From the NCBI GenBank assembly GCA_041392475.1, contig JAWKLZ010000002.1, positions 310,001 to 374,000 of the forward strand: a DNA stretch of 64,000 nt, read 5' to 3'. A program made the position numbers and the translations under genes. This DNA is from Chitinophagales bacterium. GTDB lineage: Bacteria; Bacteroidota; Bacteroidia; Chitinophagales; UBA2359. The notes beneath the pieces were generated by a model, which searched no databases, was not told where the DNA came from, and was given only the letters and a program-made list of their open reading frames with translations. Below, one piece after another: positions 16,556 through 25,234 of the stretch; position 1 is the first letter of the stretch; each line of letters begins with the position of its first letter.

Positions 16556-18157
16556 ATGAAAAACCTCATTTTATCTATTCTCGTATTGTTTTTTTCTTTT
16601 GAAGCCTATGCTCAAACGCAAGCCTTCGATGGTTGGTATCGCCTAAAGACTCAGTTCCAAGGAGAGGGTAAATGCCTCGAAGGGAATCAAGCTGGATCTA
16701 AAGTACATGGTGGAGCAGCCTTTATGGACGATTGCCAAAACGTATCTGGTCAATTGTGGAAAATCGAAGATGCTGGCAATGGCTACTATCGTTTGAAGAC
16801 TCAATTCCGCGGCGAAGGAGAATGTTTGGAAAGTAATAATGGAACAAACCCTGCCTTTATGGATAAAGTCCAAAACGTATCGGGGCAGTTATGGAAAATT
16901 GAAGATGCTGGCAATGGTTGGTACCGTTTAAAATCCATGTTCCGTGGCGAAGGAGAATGCCTTGAAGGAAATCAAGCAAGCTCTGAGTATCGTGGTGGGT
17001 CTGCTTTTATGGACAAGTGCCAAAACGTTTCGGGGCAGTTGTGGAAATTTGTAAAAGAAGGAACTCCTACACCTACCAAAACAGAAGCAAAACCTGTACC
17101 GACCAAACCTACCATAGATACAGGTACACCTATTCAAGGTGGTGGTACTACTAAAGCAATTGCAACCGAAAACATCAAAGCATTTGTATGGTACGACCAA
17201 CCAACCAAACCCTCTTTTACACCCAGCACATCCTATCAATACAATTCCGTTGGAGGAGCTATTACGGGCGAACGCATTGGGCAGGGGCAATACAAATTGA
17301 CGATTCCCAATATGGCAAAACACTATGATGGAGCATGTCATGTGACTGCATACAGCGGTAATCACTCTGCACAAGTCGAAAGATGGGCGGCATCTGGCGA
17401 TAATTTGCAGATATTCATCCGTGTTTTTGATGCCAAAGGTGCTCCTACGGATGGACGTTTTTCTGCCATGTTCTACAAAGAAACCCGCCCTACTGCAAAC
17501 TCAGCTTATCTATGGGCCTCAAATGAAGGAAGTCCAAACCATAAGTACCTATACAATGGCAAAGGAGCGATAAGCATGAAAAAAACAGGTACAGGGGTGT
17601 ATCAAGTTACTTTTGAAGGTATCCAAATGGAAAGAGGTGCAGAAGGAGCTGGCGGCAATGTCATTGCAACACCTTACGGAACAGCTGCACGACGTATTCA
17701 GGTAGTCAGTTGGCTTGTAAGTGGCAATAAAACAGTCGCAACAGTTCACACCTACGACTTCAATGGAGAGCCTGCCGACACCCGTTTTGTATTGAGCTAC
17801 AATGGCGATTGGACCAATCAAGCTGCGTATGTATGGGGAAATGCTGCTACTAAAACTACTCAATATGCAGCTGATAAAAGCTACCAAATGAACAATGTCA
17901 GCACAGATGAGAATATGGTTACCCGTTTGGGAGCAGGTAGCTACAAAGTCACACTACCAGGCATCAAAAATGCCAATGCTTCCAATGCTATTGCAGTCGC
18001 TTATGGTAACAACAAAGCCTACGCCTCTATTGAGAGATGGGGAGCCAATGGGGGAGTGAAGGGAACGGATGTATATGTCAAGACCTATACTGCTGATGGA
18101 CAACCTACTGATAGCCAGTTTTCGCTACTATACACCACCAATATGGAGGTCAAATAG
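16556..18157 (+). CDS. Secreted trefoil lectin with three C-terminal beta repeats
   Basis: The protein has 533 residues. The signal peptide and three trefoil repeats (residues 21-170, each ending SGQLWK) match the gene at 12804; repeat 2 is shortened (ESNNGTNPAFMDK). A Pro/Thr linker (TPTPTKTEAKPVPTKP) leads to three repeats of about 110 residues, with opening strands such as AFVWYDQPTKPSFTPSTSY, SAYLWASNEG and AAYVWGNAATK, and closing strands such as PTDGRFSAMFY, PADTRFVLSY and PTDSQFSLLY. Similar all-beta repeats occur in uncharacterised secreted proteins of other bacteria. No sorting tail is visible. It is divergent from TPR-CHAT 3. An IS200/IS605 element begins about 20 bases after its stop. 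Confidence 0.88.
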   Translation: MKNLILSILVLFFSFEAYAQTQAFDGWYRLKTQFQGEGKCLEGNQAGSKVHGGAAFMDDCQNVSGQLWKIEDAGNGYYRLKTQFRGEGECLESNNGTNPAFMDKVQNVSGQLWKIEDAGNGWYRLKSMFRGEGECLEGNQASSEYRGGSAFMDKCQNVSGQLWKFVKEGTPTPTKTEAKPVPTKPTIDTGTPIQGGGTTKAIATENIKAFVWYDQPTKPSFTPSTSYQYNSVGGAITGERIGQGQYKLTIPNMAKHYDGACHVTAYSGNHSAQVERWAASGDNLQIFIRVFDAKGAPTDGRFSAMFYKETRPTANSAYLWASNEGSPNHKYLYNGKGAISMKKTGTGVYQVTFEGIQMERGAEGAGGNVIATPYGTAARRIQVVSWLVSGNKTVATVHTYDFNGEPADTRFVLSYNGDWTNQAAYVWGNAATKTTQYAADKSYQMNNVSTDENMVTRLGAGSYKVTLPGIKNANASNAIAVAYGNNKAYASIERWGANGGVKGTDVYVKTYTADGQPTDSQFSLLYTTNMEVK

Positions 18158-18177
18158 AATGCAATGAACAGTGACTG

Positions 18178-18400
18178 CTCCCACCACTAACCTAACGGTA
18201 TAGTGGGGGCATCATAGGCATATAGCCCTAAACTCTCCAGTCCGAGAGTCAATATGTTTATGGCTGCATTGTGGTCACGGTTTGCCGTAAAACCACACTC
18301 ATTGCAGCTATGTGTTCTAACTGATAAGGCTTTCTTTACTGTTGCGCCACAACCACTACACTTCTGACTTGTGTACTGTGGCGCAATAGCTACGACTACC
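18178..18400 (-). ncRNA. Predicted omega (guide) RNA of TnpB, extent uncertain
   Basis: By analogy with characterised IS605 elements, the scaffold RNA should lie on the tnpB strand, overlapping the 3' end of tnpB and ending at the hairpin at 18178-18209. The guide would then be read from flanking DNA just below 18178. Only the hairpin is seen directly; the 5' limit is a rough guess. Confidence 0.3.
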
Positions 18401-19443
18401 TTTCCAAGTTCCTTAGCCTTATTTTCCAAGATTACACGAAAGGAGTACCAACCTGCATTTGCAATAGATTTACTAAGTCCCGATTTCGCTTTTCTGCCGT
18501 TGCGAGTAAAATTACCTTCTTCGTCTTGCTTAGGCTTGGCTTTGCGAATCATGTTTTTAATAGCCAAATCTTCAATAGCTATCAAATCATAGTGTTTTAA
18601 CAACCAATTCGCTACTTGATGATGAAACTCTTGCCGTTGCATTTTGACACGGTAATGCGCTTTCTGAACCGCTTTAAGTAGTTTGTAATATCTTGCGCTT
18701 CGTTTCTTAGCCTTGGATAACTTGCGCTGCACCTTAGCCAAATGCTTTTCTCGTTTTCGGTAAAACTTGGGTAGTGGTTCTGATAAACCGCCACTGGTAT
18801 AAACAAAATCATTCAAACCCATGTCTATTCCTACTGAATGTGTTAGCAAGTCCTGTTTAGGCACTTCTTTAACAGCTTTTTCAAACTGAAAGGTGAAACA
18901 GGTAAACCACTTGCATCCATCCTTGATGATGGACATGGTTTTCACGACTGCTCCTTTGGGGAGTTCTCGGTGCCGTTTTATTTTGACAAAGCCTATTTTT
19001 GGAACAGGGATATGGTTATTCGCTTTTTCTTTACCGATTTTGCGATTCATGGTAGAAAAGTAACTTGGCATATTTCTGCCGTAATCGGTATAGTTCAAGC
19101 TATTCCACTGTCCTTTTTTCTTGTATTTAGGAAATCCTGTATCGGTGTTTCCCTCTTTCTTGGATTTAAAAAATGTAATGAGTGCTTTGTGTAGTCTTCT
19201 ATTGGCGTCTTGCAGCACCATGGAATAAACATTCTTAAACCACGGCTTTTCTTCCTTTAGTTTAGGCAGTAGGTTCTGTTGTTCAATCATCGAAGGAAAG
19301 GTTTTACTATCCTTGTACTGCTTCATGATTCCGCCTAAATGCCAATTCCAAACATACCGACTCATATTCATGTGGTTAGTCATCCTACTTTCTTGTTTTT
19401 GGGTAGGATAAATTCGGTATTTGTATGTTTTGGTGATTAGCAT
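18187..19443 (-). CDS. tnpB: TnpB RNA-guided nuclease of IS605
   Basis: The protein has 418 residues. The RuvC-like catalytic residues are present: Asp207 in VGIDMGLNDF, Glu291 in AIEDLAIKNM and Asp390 in NRDHNAAINI. A zinc ribbon is intact (Cys362, Cys365, Cys380, Cys383). The N-terminal YKYRIYPTQKQ start is typical. The final residues, DAPTIPLG, are encoded by the element's terminal hairpin. TnpB proteins are guided by an RNA transcribed from the end of the element and help the IS persist at its site. The gene is divergent from tnpA. Confidence 0.95.
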   Translation of the reverse strand: MLITKTYKYRIYPTQKQESRMTNHMNMSRYVWNWHLGGIMKQYKDSKTFPSMIEQQNLLPKLKEEKPWFKNVYSMVLQDANRRLHKALITFFKSKKEGNTDTGFPKYKKKGQWNSLNYTDYGRNMPSYFSTMNRKIGKEKANNHIPVPKIGFVKIKRHRELPKGAVVKTMSIIKDGCKWFTCFTFQFEKAVKEVPKQDLLTHSVGIDMGLNDFVYTSGGLSEPLPKFYRKREKHLAKVQRKLSKAKKRSARYYKLLKAVQKAHYRVKMQRQEFHHQVANWLLKHYDLIAIEDLAIKNMIRKAKPKQDEEGNFTRNGRKAKSGLSKSIANAGWYSFRVILENKAKELGKVVVAIAPQYTSQKCSGCGATVKKALSVRTHSCNECGFTANRDHNAAINILTLGLESLGLYAYDAPTIPLG

Positions 19444-19495
19444 AAGATGTTGTAAATTTACATAAAATTATTCAGTGTTACAAATATTTTAGCAA

Positions 19496-19888
19496 ATGAA
19501 ATCACATTACCATTGTGTTTATGAACTAACGTATCATTTAGTGTTGGTCACAAAATATAGGAAAAAATGTTTTAACGAAAAGATGCTTTTAGAAGCAGAA
19601 TCTATCTTTTCTAATCTTTGCACAAAATGGGAATGTGAACTAATAGAATTTAATGGAGAACAAGACCACGTTCATCTATTATTTTCAGCGCATCCAGCCA
19701 TGCAATTAAGTAAATTTGTAAACAACATAAAGACCGTTAGTAGTAGGCTTTTAAGAAAAAACAATAAGGCATATTTAGAAAAATTTTACTGGAAGCCTAC
19801 TTTATGGACAAGAGCCTACTGTATCCTATCAACAGGTGGAGCATCAATAGAGGTTATTAAAAAATACATCCAATCACAAGGTCAATAA
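19496..19888 (+). CDS. tnpA: IS200-like Y1 transposase TnpA
   Basis: The protein has 130 residues, the normal length for the family. The HUH metal-binding motif is His58-Val-His60 (DHVHLLF) and the nucleophile is Tyr124 (IKKYIQSQ). It starts 52 bases from the tnpB start on the opposite strand. It would excise and insert single-stranded DNA at the hairpin ends. No frameshift is seen. Confidence 0.95.
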   Translation: MKSHYHCVYELTYHLVLVTKYRKKCFNEKMLLEAESIFSNLCTKWECELIEFNGEQDHVHLLFSAHPAMQLSKFVNNIKTVSSRLLRKNNKAYLEKFYWKPTLWTRAYCILSTGGASIEVIKKYIQSQGQ

Positions 19889-20011
19889 TGACGTAGCTAA
19901 ATTCCTCCCTCCACTAACCTTCGGTATAGTGGGGGAATCCTTTAGCTGTTTTGTTGAAAATCTCATGGCACAGTTTTTTGCTTTGTCAAAAATCGAGTCA
20001 TAAGCCAATTC

Positions 20012-20057
20012 AACTACAAAAGGCATAAAGGAAAAATCTTTGTGCCTTTTGTAGTTC
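20012..20057. terminator. Long imperfect hairpin between IS605 and the YHYH gene
   Basis: AACTACAAAAGGCATAAAG (20012-20030) pairs with CTTTGTGCCTTTTGTAGTT (from about 20038) with one G-U pair. It can end transcription from the minus-strand YHYH gene or from the IS side. Confidence 0.6.
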
Positions 20058-20172
20058 AAAAAACTACCTCAAACCTACTTTTGAGCTTTTGTGTTTAAAA
20101 AACTTTCGCTGCCTTCAATACAAGAATAAAAACGTAAGAGGCTTTAGTTGATATAGAAGTCTTTGTAATTAG

Positions 20173-21084
20173 TTAGTTAGGCATCCCCTTGAAACATCCA
20201 ATATTATATGGAAAATCATAAGTCCAGTGGTAATGATACATATTTATCATTTCGCCATCCCACAATACTATATGAGTATGACCATGACATTCATCTAAAT
20301 CTTCAGACCAGAGAATTTCACCATCTTCACCATATGGACCATAAATTCCGAAGCCATCCAACATATAACCCATTAATTCTGAGTGGCCAGATTCATGTGG
20401 GTGAATATGATCTTGAAGATCTTTAGCTGGAAAATGATAATGGTACCTTTCTGTGCCATCCGTATGCCCGCCAAATTTATCCAAGATTTCATGCGCTGCA
20501 GCATCATTCCCAAGGGTTGATGCTCCATGGTAGATTGCACTACCGCTAAGCGAAATACCTGATGGACCGAATGGAACACAACTTGGTGTAGTAGCAACTT
20601 CAGGTATAGCTGGTAAAACGTATAACACATCATGAGCTTCAATTATATTTGGGTTCCTATCGTATTGATAAGCGATGCTCGCTGGGTCAATAGGAAAAAC
20701 CCCAGTAGAATGATTAGGTAAGGCATTTCCAGTGATAATACGATTGCCATTGCCATCTAACGAAACATTAAATTCACTGAGCCAAGTCACTTCTCCTTCA
20801 ACCATCGGTTTTTTTGTATAGTCCCAAGTACCATCAGAATTGGTCCAATCGCTGGAATCAGAGTTTCCAGCTCCGTCTGCAGGAAGTCCGCAAAGCCATA
20901 AGGATAAAAAATCTGGCTGTGGTTCTCCTTGATTTCTTATCAAAATATTAGGACCACCAAAAGGTAAATGAGTAAGATCAACGGTCTCATTTACAGTTGG
21001 TTCTTCGAAAACTGAATCTTGATTTTGGCAGCTGATAATTGTGAGAAAAATAATAACCGGAAAGAGAAAACGGAACACCTGCAT
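20173..21084 (-). CDS. YHYH-domain lipoprotein
   Basis: I choose the Met of MQVFRFLFPVIIFLTIISC, which gives a good lipoprotein signal with Cys near residue 19; an in-frame Met 18 codons upstream exists. The protein is about 303 residues. The YHYH domain is clear: TERYHYHFPAKD, ELMGYMLDGFGIYGPYGEDGE, HGHTHIVLWDG and MYHYHWTYDFPYNIGCFKG. His-rich YHYH proteins are secreted and of unknown function. A truncated YHYH tail with a T9SS domain lies 7 kb away (27307-28068). Confidence 0.88.
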   Translation of the reverse strand: MQVFRFLFPVIIFLTIISCQNQDSVFEEPTVNETVDLTHLPFGGPNILIRNQGEPQPDFLSLWLCGLPADGAGNSDSSDWTNSDGTWDYTKKPMVEGEVTWLSEFNVSLDGNGNRIITGNALPNHSTGVFPIDPASIAYQYDRNPNIIEAHDVLYVLPAIPEVATTPSCVPFGPSGISLSGSAIYHGASTLGNDAAAHEILDKFGGHTDGTERYHYHFPAKDLQDHIHPHESGHSELMGYMLDGFGIYGPYGEDGEILWSEDLDECHGHTHIVLWDGEMINMYHYHWTYDFPYNIGCFKGMPN

Positions 21085-21445
21085 AATTCGATTTATTTTA
21101 TTTTTTATGATAATTTTACTTTTCTTCAAAGACTGCATACTGTACTCTTAGTGGTGTATTTTTGCAGTAAAAGGTTGCTCGATATTTTGATTTTATTCTT
21201 TAAAAACTGCTTCGTGACAAAGAAGAAATAAATTACAATCTTTATTCCCTTGTATTTAATTCGTGAATAAATTATTGAGTAGTATATCGTTGAAGTAAAT
21301 TCTTTTATAAAGGTCAAAGGAAACATGGCAACCTTCAACAGTAGAATAAACTTTATCCACTGCGAAATACCTGAAAAATTAAAAGTTCCTACAAAAAAAC
21401 AGTAGTTTCGGACTTTCATTTTTCGAACTATCAAAACAAAACACA
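21085..21445. other. Intergenic region without a recognised gene
   Basis: About 360 bases between divergent genes. It is AT-rich; reading frames across it are low-complexity Phe/Lys/Ile and judged spurious. TAGTTTCG at 21401 is close to the TAnnTTTG consensus and may serve the dehydrogenase gene starting at 21446. Confidence 0.5.
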
Positions 21446-22666
21446 ATGAGCCACTCAAGAGAATTTGACATCATCGTATGGGGAGCATCTGGATTCACAG
21501 GAAGATTGGTAGCCGAATACCTTTTCAAAAACTACGGTAGAACTGATTCCCTCAAATGGGCAATGGCAGGAAGAAATCCAGCGAAGTTGGAGGAGGTGAG
21601 AGCCGAAGTAGCGGATCAAAGTGTGCCTTTGGTTATTGCAGACAGTCAAGACGAAGCAAGCCTGCAAAAGATGGCACAACGGGCCAAGGTGATTTGCACA
21701 ACCGTCGGGCCTTATGCCAAATATGGTTCCAAATTGGTGGCAGCTTGTGTGGAGAATCAAACCGATTATTGTGATTTGGCGGGTGAAGTTCAGTGGATGC
21801 GTCGCATGATTGACCAACACCATGAAGCCGCCAAAGCCAACGGAACTAAGATTGTGCATACTTGCGGTTTTGACTCGATTCCTTCTGATATGGGTGTTTA
21901 CTTCATGCAGAAAGAAGCCAAAAAACGCACAGGAAAGCCCGCCAAACAAATCAAAATGCGGGTCAGAGCCTTCAAAGGGGAAATAAGTGGAGGCACCTAT
22001 GCAAGCCTCGGCAATGTGATGGCAGAAGCCCAAAAAGACAAAAGCATTTACAAGATTCTCACCAATCCCTACGGACTCAATCCTGAAGGAGAACAAAGCG
22101 GTCTCGACAAGAAAGACCTTCAAACCGTCAAATACGACAAAACCGTTAAAAGTTGGATTTACCCTTTCATTATGGCAGGTATCAACACCAAGGTAGTTCG
22201 CCGAAGCAATGCCTTGATGGACTATGCTTATGGCAAAGATTTTTTGTATGATGAGGCGGTCATGAGTGGCGATGGCATTGGTGGAAGAATCAAAGGCACC
22301 CTAACTGCTCTCAGTATGGGCGTGATGATGTTGGCAAAACCTGGCTCATTGATTAAAAAAGGAGTAGATGCTGTGCTGCCAAAACCTGGTGAAGGCCCTG
22401 ACAAAAAAGCAAGAGAGGCAGGGTTTTACAACCTCAAATTCATTGCTACTTTGGAAGATAGTTCGACCTTGAATGGCAAAGTGACAGGCGACATGGATCC
22501 TGGTTATGGCTCAACTTCCAAAATGATGGCGGAAAGTGCTATTTGCTTGGCGAAAGATATGTTGCCGAATGTTGGAGGTATGTTGACTCCTTCTGTGGCC
22601 ATGGGAGATGCGCTTTTGAAGCGGTTGGAGGAGAAGGCTGGACTGGGGTTTTCTATTGAAGGGTGA
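21446..22666 (+). CDS. Saccharopine dehydrogenase-like oxidoreductase
   Basis: The protein has 406 residues. The N-terminal Rossmann fold is clear: FDIIVWGASGFTGRLVAEYL (GxSGFTG). It is followed by AGRNPAKLE, ICTTVGPYAKYG and the family signature DYCDLAGEVQWMRRMI. HTCGFDSIPSDMGV is typical of the trans-acting enoyl reductase/saccharopine dehydrogenase NADP-binding branch found widely in bacteria. The true substrate is not known and lysine metabolism should not be assumed. The next gene also encodes an NAD(P)-binding protein on the same strand, 76 bases on. Confidence 0.88.
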   Translation: MSHSREFDIIVWGASGFTGRLVAEYLFKNYGRTDSLKWAMAGRNPAKLEEVRAEVADQSVPLVIADSQDEASLQKMAQRAKVICTTVGPYAKYGSKLVAACVENQTDYCDLAGEVQWMRRMIDQHHEAAKANGTKIVHTCGFDSIPSDMGVYFMQKEAKKRTGKPAKQIKMRVRAFKGEISGGTYASLGNVMAEAQKDKSIYKILTNPYGLNPEGEQSGLDKKDLQTVKYDKTVKSWIYPFIMAGINTKVVRRSNALMDYAYGKDFLYDEAVMSGDGIGGRIKGTLTALSMGVMMLAKPGSLIKKGVDAVLPKPGEGPDKKAREAGFYNLKFIATLEDSSTLNGKVTGDMDPGYGSTSKMMAESAICLAKDMLPNVGGMLTPSVAMGDALLKRLEEKAGLGFSIEG

Positions 22667-22742
22667 TACGAAAACCTTAAAAAATAGCTAGTAAATTAGC
22701 TGCAATAATTTTTCTCTTCAATAACATTCAATACAGCTTAAA

Positions 22743-23426
22743 ATGAATTCATTCAACATCCTTATGCTTGGTGCAACAGGCGCAGTAGGTAGCCAAGTAG
22801 TGAAAACCCTCTTGGAAATGAAACAAGTAGAAATACTCACCTTATTGGGGCGAAGACCTATTCCCAACATTACCGCCAAATACGTTCACCAGCACAAAGT
22901 CGACATTTTCAATCCCAAAACCTATTCCAATCTATTGCAGAATCACCAAGTAGCCATCTGTACATTGGGCGTAGGGCAACCTTCCAAAATGAGCAAAGAA
23001 GATTTTTTGAAGATTGACAAACAAGCCGTTTTGGATTTTGCAGTCGCTTGTAAAAAGGCGGGAATTCGCCACTTTGAACTCTTGGCTTCCGTAGGTATTG
23101 ATGCCAATTCGTCTTCTTTTTACCTTCGCTCAAAAGGCGAATTGGTCAATGAAATCAAAGCCCTTCAATTTGAACGATTCAGCGTTTTCGAACCTTCCAT
23201 GATTTTGACTCCCACCAATAGATACGGTTTCATGCAAGGTGCAATGCTGAAAACATGGCCTTTATTGAAACCTGTTTTGATGGGAGGATTGAGGAAATAC
23301 CGAGGAATTCCAGTTGAAGTATTGGGAAAGGCAATGGCGATGAATGTTTTGTCCAACCACAAAGGAGTAGAAACGTTGCAATGGGATGATTTTTATGCAA
23401 TTGTAGAAACAAATCTGAAATCTTGA
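22743..23426 (+). CDS. NAD(P)-binding SDR-like protein (HTATIP2/TIP30-type)
   Basis: The protein has 227 residues with a Rossmann start NILMLGATGAVGSQVVK, then LLGRRP, CTLGVGQPSKM, FELLASVGIDANSSSFYLRSKGELVNEI (a Tyr-x-x-x-Lys-like pair, YLRSK) and a late FEPSMIL segment. This pattern is shared with HTATIP2-like and NmrA-like atypical short-chain dehydrogenases. The substrate is unknown. Its stop is two bases before the ATG of the next gene, so they are probably co-transcribed. Confidence 0.85.
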   Translation: MNSFNILMLGATGAVGSQVVKTLLEMKQVEILTLLGRRPIPNITAKYVHQHKVDIFNPKTYSNLLQNHQVAICTLGVGQPSKMSKEDFLKIDKQAVLDFAVACKKAGIRHFELLASVGIDANSSSFYLRSKGELVNEIKALQFERFSVFEPSMILTPTNRYGFMQGAMLKTWPLLKPVLMGGLRKYRGIPVEVLGKAMAMNVLSNHKGVETLQWDDFYAIVETNLKS

Positions 23427-23428
23427 TA

Positions 23429-23890
23429 ATGAACAGTCCTCAATCCATCAAAGAAAAACTTTACCAAGCCTGTGAAACGCACATTACCGAGCGAATCAGC
23501 CACATTAGCAACCGATTGGAGTCCATCAAAGAATCTATTCGCAACGAAACCAAAAGTAGCGTGGGTGATAAACACGAAACAGGCAGGGTGATGATGCAAT
23601 TGGAGGCAGAAAACACCAAAGCCCAGTTTGCGAGTGCATTGCAGACTAAGAGCGTTTTGGCTTCGATAGATGGCAGCATCACTTCAACGACTGTCCAAAA
23701 AGGGAGTTTGGTCATCACCAATCAAGCAAAATATTACATCGCCATTGGAATCGGCAAAGTGTTGATAGACAATACTATATATTATTGTATATCACAAGAT
23801 GCCCCCATTGCAGTGAGGCTTTTGGGCAAAAGTGTGGGCGATGAAATAGAATTCACTGGGCGAAAAATCACATTGAAGGAAATCTATTGA
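23429..23890 (+). CDS. GreA/GreB-like protein of unknown role
   Basis: A 153-residue protein. The N-terminal half is a charged helical hairpin (ITERISHISNRLESIKESI, GDKHETGRVMMQLEAENTK). The C-terminal half resembles the FKBP-like beta domain of GreA/GreB (GSLVITNQAKYYIAIGIG, RLLGKSVGDEIEFTGRK). It is close to the length of real Gre factors, but the coiled-coil tip acidic pair is not obvious. Proteins of this type are often mislabelled as 3-oxoacyl-ACP synthase. The start is the ATG at 23429, two bases after the previous stop. Confidence 0.75.
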   Translation: MNSPQSIKEKLYQACETHITERISHISNRLESIKESIRNETKSSVGDKHETGRVMMQLEAENTKAQFASALQTKSVLASIDGSITSTTVQKGSLVITNQAKYYIAIGIGKVLIDNTIYYCISQDAPIAVRLLGKSVGDEIEFTGRKITLKEIY

Positions 23891-23910
23891 AGTGAATTCT
23901 CCAATATGAT

Positions 23911-24885
23911 TTAACCCAACAAAACATCTGCAATTGCTTCTGATATGGGAAAGTTTGGAGGCAACATTTCCAGCCAAAAGAACTCTCCAGCAGGGTTCAC
24001 CTCTAAAAATACATATTCCTCATCGGGAGTGACAATTACATCAATTGCACCATAAGTCAATTGGAAATGCGCCATCAATTGAAGTAGTTTTTCCTTGACA
24101 ATCAGTGGTAAATCGTAGTTTTTCCAAGAAGCAAGCAATCCTTCACCATCTTTTCGCCAATCCATTTGAGATTTTTCAGAGGCTTGAGAGTCAATCGAAG
24201 CACAGAATACTTGATTGCCAACGACGGTGACCCTAAGCTCGACTTTTTTGGTGATTTTTTCCTGAAAAGTCATTGGGCAATAACGAAGGCTATCCATCTT
24301 TTCCAAGTCTGCTTCGGAAATTTCATTCGTGAAAACCACATTTTCTATACCATCTTCATAAATCGCAAAAGAAGCTTGCATTTTGGTAATCAACCCATTG
24401 GGGCATTGATGGTATAAATCCTTGACCGCTTTCGGACTATTGGTAAACAGCGTTTTCGGAATTTGAAGCCCTACTTTTTCAGCTATTTTCAATTGCAGTT
24501 CTTTTATCTCTGCATAGCGGATAGTAGGAATATTGTCCAAAACAAAACAGTCCAAACTCGCCAAAAAACCTCTGAAAGTGCGACGGGTTTCTTCAATAGA
24601 AGGAGCAAGAAATTTTTCATCGAGTTGCTCCTTCAATTTTTCTCCATACCGCGCCCTTCTATACCAAACAGCCGTCACTTCTGATAGATTGTAAAGGGTA
24701 TTGTGTTCATCTCGATAGAACAATTGTTGTTGTCCATTGATGTATTGAGTGGTCAATTCCACATCGGTTGGATAAAGGTCTGTATTGAAGCGAATGACCT
24801 CGCCTCCTTTTTGACGAATGGCATTGGTAACCATTTCAATAGATTCATTGTCTTGCGAATAAGTTATAATGAGTATTTTTTTCAT
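23911..24885 (-). CDS. Graspetide ATP-grasp ligase, MvdD/MdnC-type (ester-forming)
   Basis: The protein has 324 residues. It starts MKKILIITYSQDNESIE and has the graspetide-ligase pattern VWYRRARYGEK, IPKTLFTNSP, GLITKMQASFAIYEDG and an ATP-grasp C-terminus TYGAIDVIVTPDEEYVFLEVNPAGEF. The ending GEFFWLEMLPPNFPISEAIADVL fits the lactone-forming MdnC/MvdD branch rather than the lactam-forming branch. It would join Thr/Ser hydroxyls to Asp/Glu side chains of the precursor at 25315. Its ATG overlaps the stop of the upstream broken ligase (ATGA), so translation is coupled. No transporter or protease gene is adjacent. Confidence 0.88.
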   Translation of the reverse strand: MKKILIITYSQDNESIEMVTNAIRQKGGEVIRFNTDLYPTDVELTTQYINGQQQLFYRDEHNTLYNLSEVTAVWYRRARYGEKLKEQLDEKFLAPSIEETRRTFRGFLASLDCFVLDNIPTIRYAEIKELQLKIAEKVGLQIPKTLFTNSPKAVKDLYHQCPNGLITKMQASFAIYEDGIENVVFTNEISEADLEKMDSLRYCPMTFQEKITKKVELRVTVVGNQVFCASIDSQASEKSQMDWRKDGEGLLASWKNYDLPLIVKEKLLQLMAHFQLTYGAIDVIVTPDEEYVFLEVNPAGEFFWLEMLPPNFPISEAIADVLLG

Positions 24886-25200
24886 GATAATCGTTTGATT
24901 AAAGTATTGGATAAAGCGGCGGCAATAGGTTCGCCTAATTCGTGTTCAATCATTCCCCATTCTCCACAGGGATTGACCTCCAAAAAAACATACTCGCCCA
25001 AAAGTGTGCGAATCATGTCTATCGCTCCATACAACAATTGGTGGCGTTGCATCATTTGGTGGAGCAGTGCTTCAATAGATTTGGGTAATTTATAAGATTG
25101 CCATTGAGTTTCACTTACACCTGTCTTACGCCAATCTTTGAACATTGTCAATGGTATAGAAATCACCACTATGGGTGATGAGTAAGACAGTTGGTTTCAT
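24882..25200 (-). pseudogene. Internally deleted second graspetide ligase (MvdC/MdnB-type)
   Basis: From an ATG at 25198-25200 the minus strand encodes MKPTVLLITHSGDFYTIDNV, a typical ligase N-terminus. It then runs to a stop. A different frame picks up directly with FKDWRKTG and continues through LLYGAIDMIRT, EYVFLEVNPCGEWGMIEHEL and PIAAALSNTLI, the C-terminal end of the ATP-grasp fold. About 200 residues of the middle, with most of the active site, are missing, and the frame is lost at the junction near 25141. GEWGM is characteristic of the lactam-forming MdnB/MvdC branch. The remaining 95-codon frame cannot be an active ligase. Confidence 0.85.
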
Positions 25201-25234
25201 CTGACAAGACATATAGTTTAGGTTTTAGGGGAAT

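Larger units (their letters stand above)
18178..19935. mobile_element. IS200/IS605-family insertion sequence
   Basis: Divergent tnpB (minus) and tnpA (plus) lie between two matching stem-loop ends in the same orientation: CTCCCACCACTAACC..CGGTATAGTGGGGG at 18178-18209 and CCTCCCTCCACTAACC..CGGTATAGTGGGGG at 19904-19935. Such elements have no inverted termini or target duplication; the hairpins are the recognition structures. Both ORFs look intact. Exact boundaries may differ by some bases. Confidence 0.85.

Noticed and set aside
553..18157. Bacterial gasdermin beside CHAT protease
   Set aside because: No protein here has the gasdermin length or pattern; the secreted partners are clearly trefoil lectins with signal peptides.
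21126..21458. 110-codon minus-strand ORF rich in Phe, Ile and Lys
   Set aside because: Composition follows AT-rich intergenic DNA and it overlaps the starts of two real genes.
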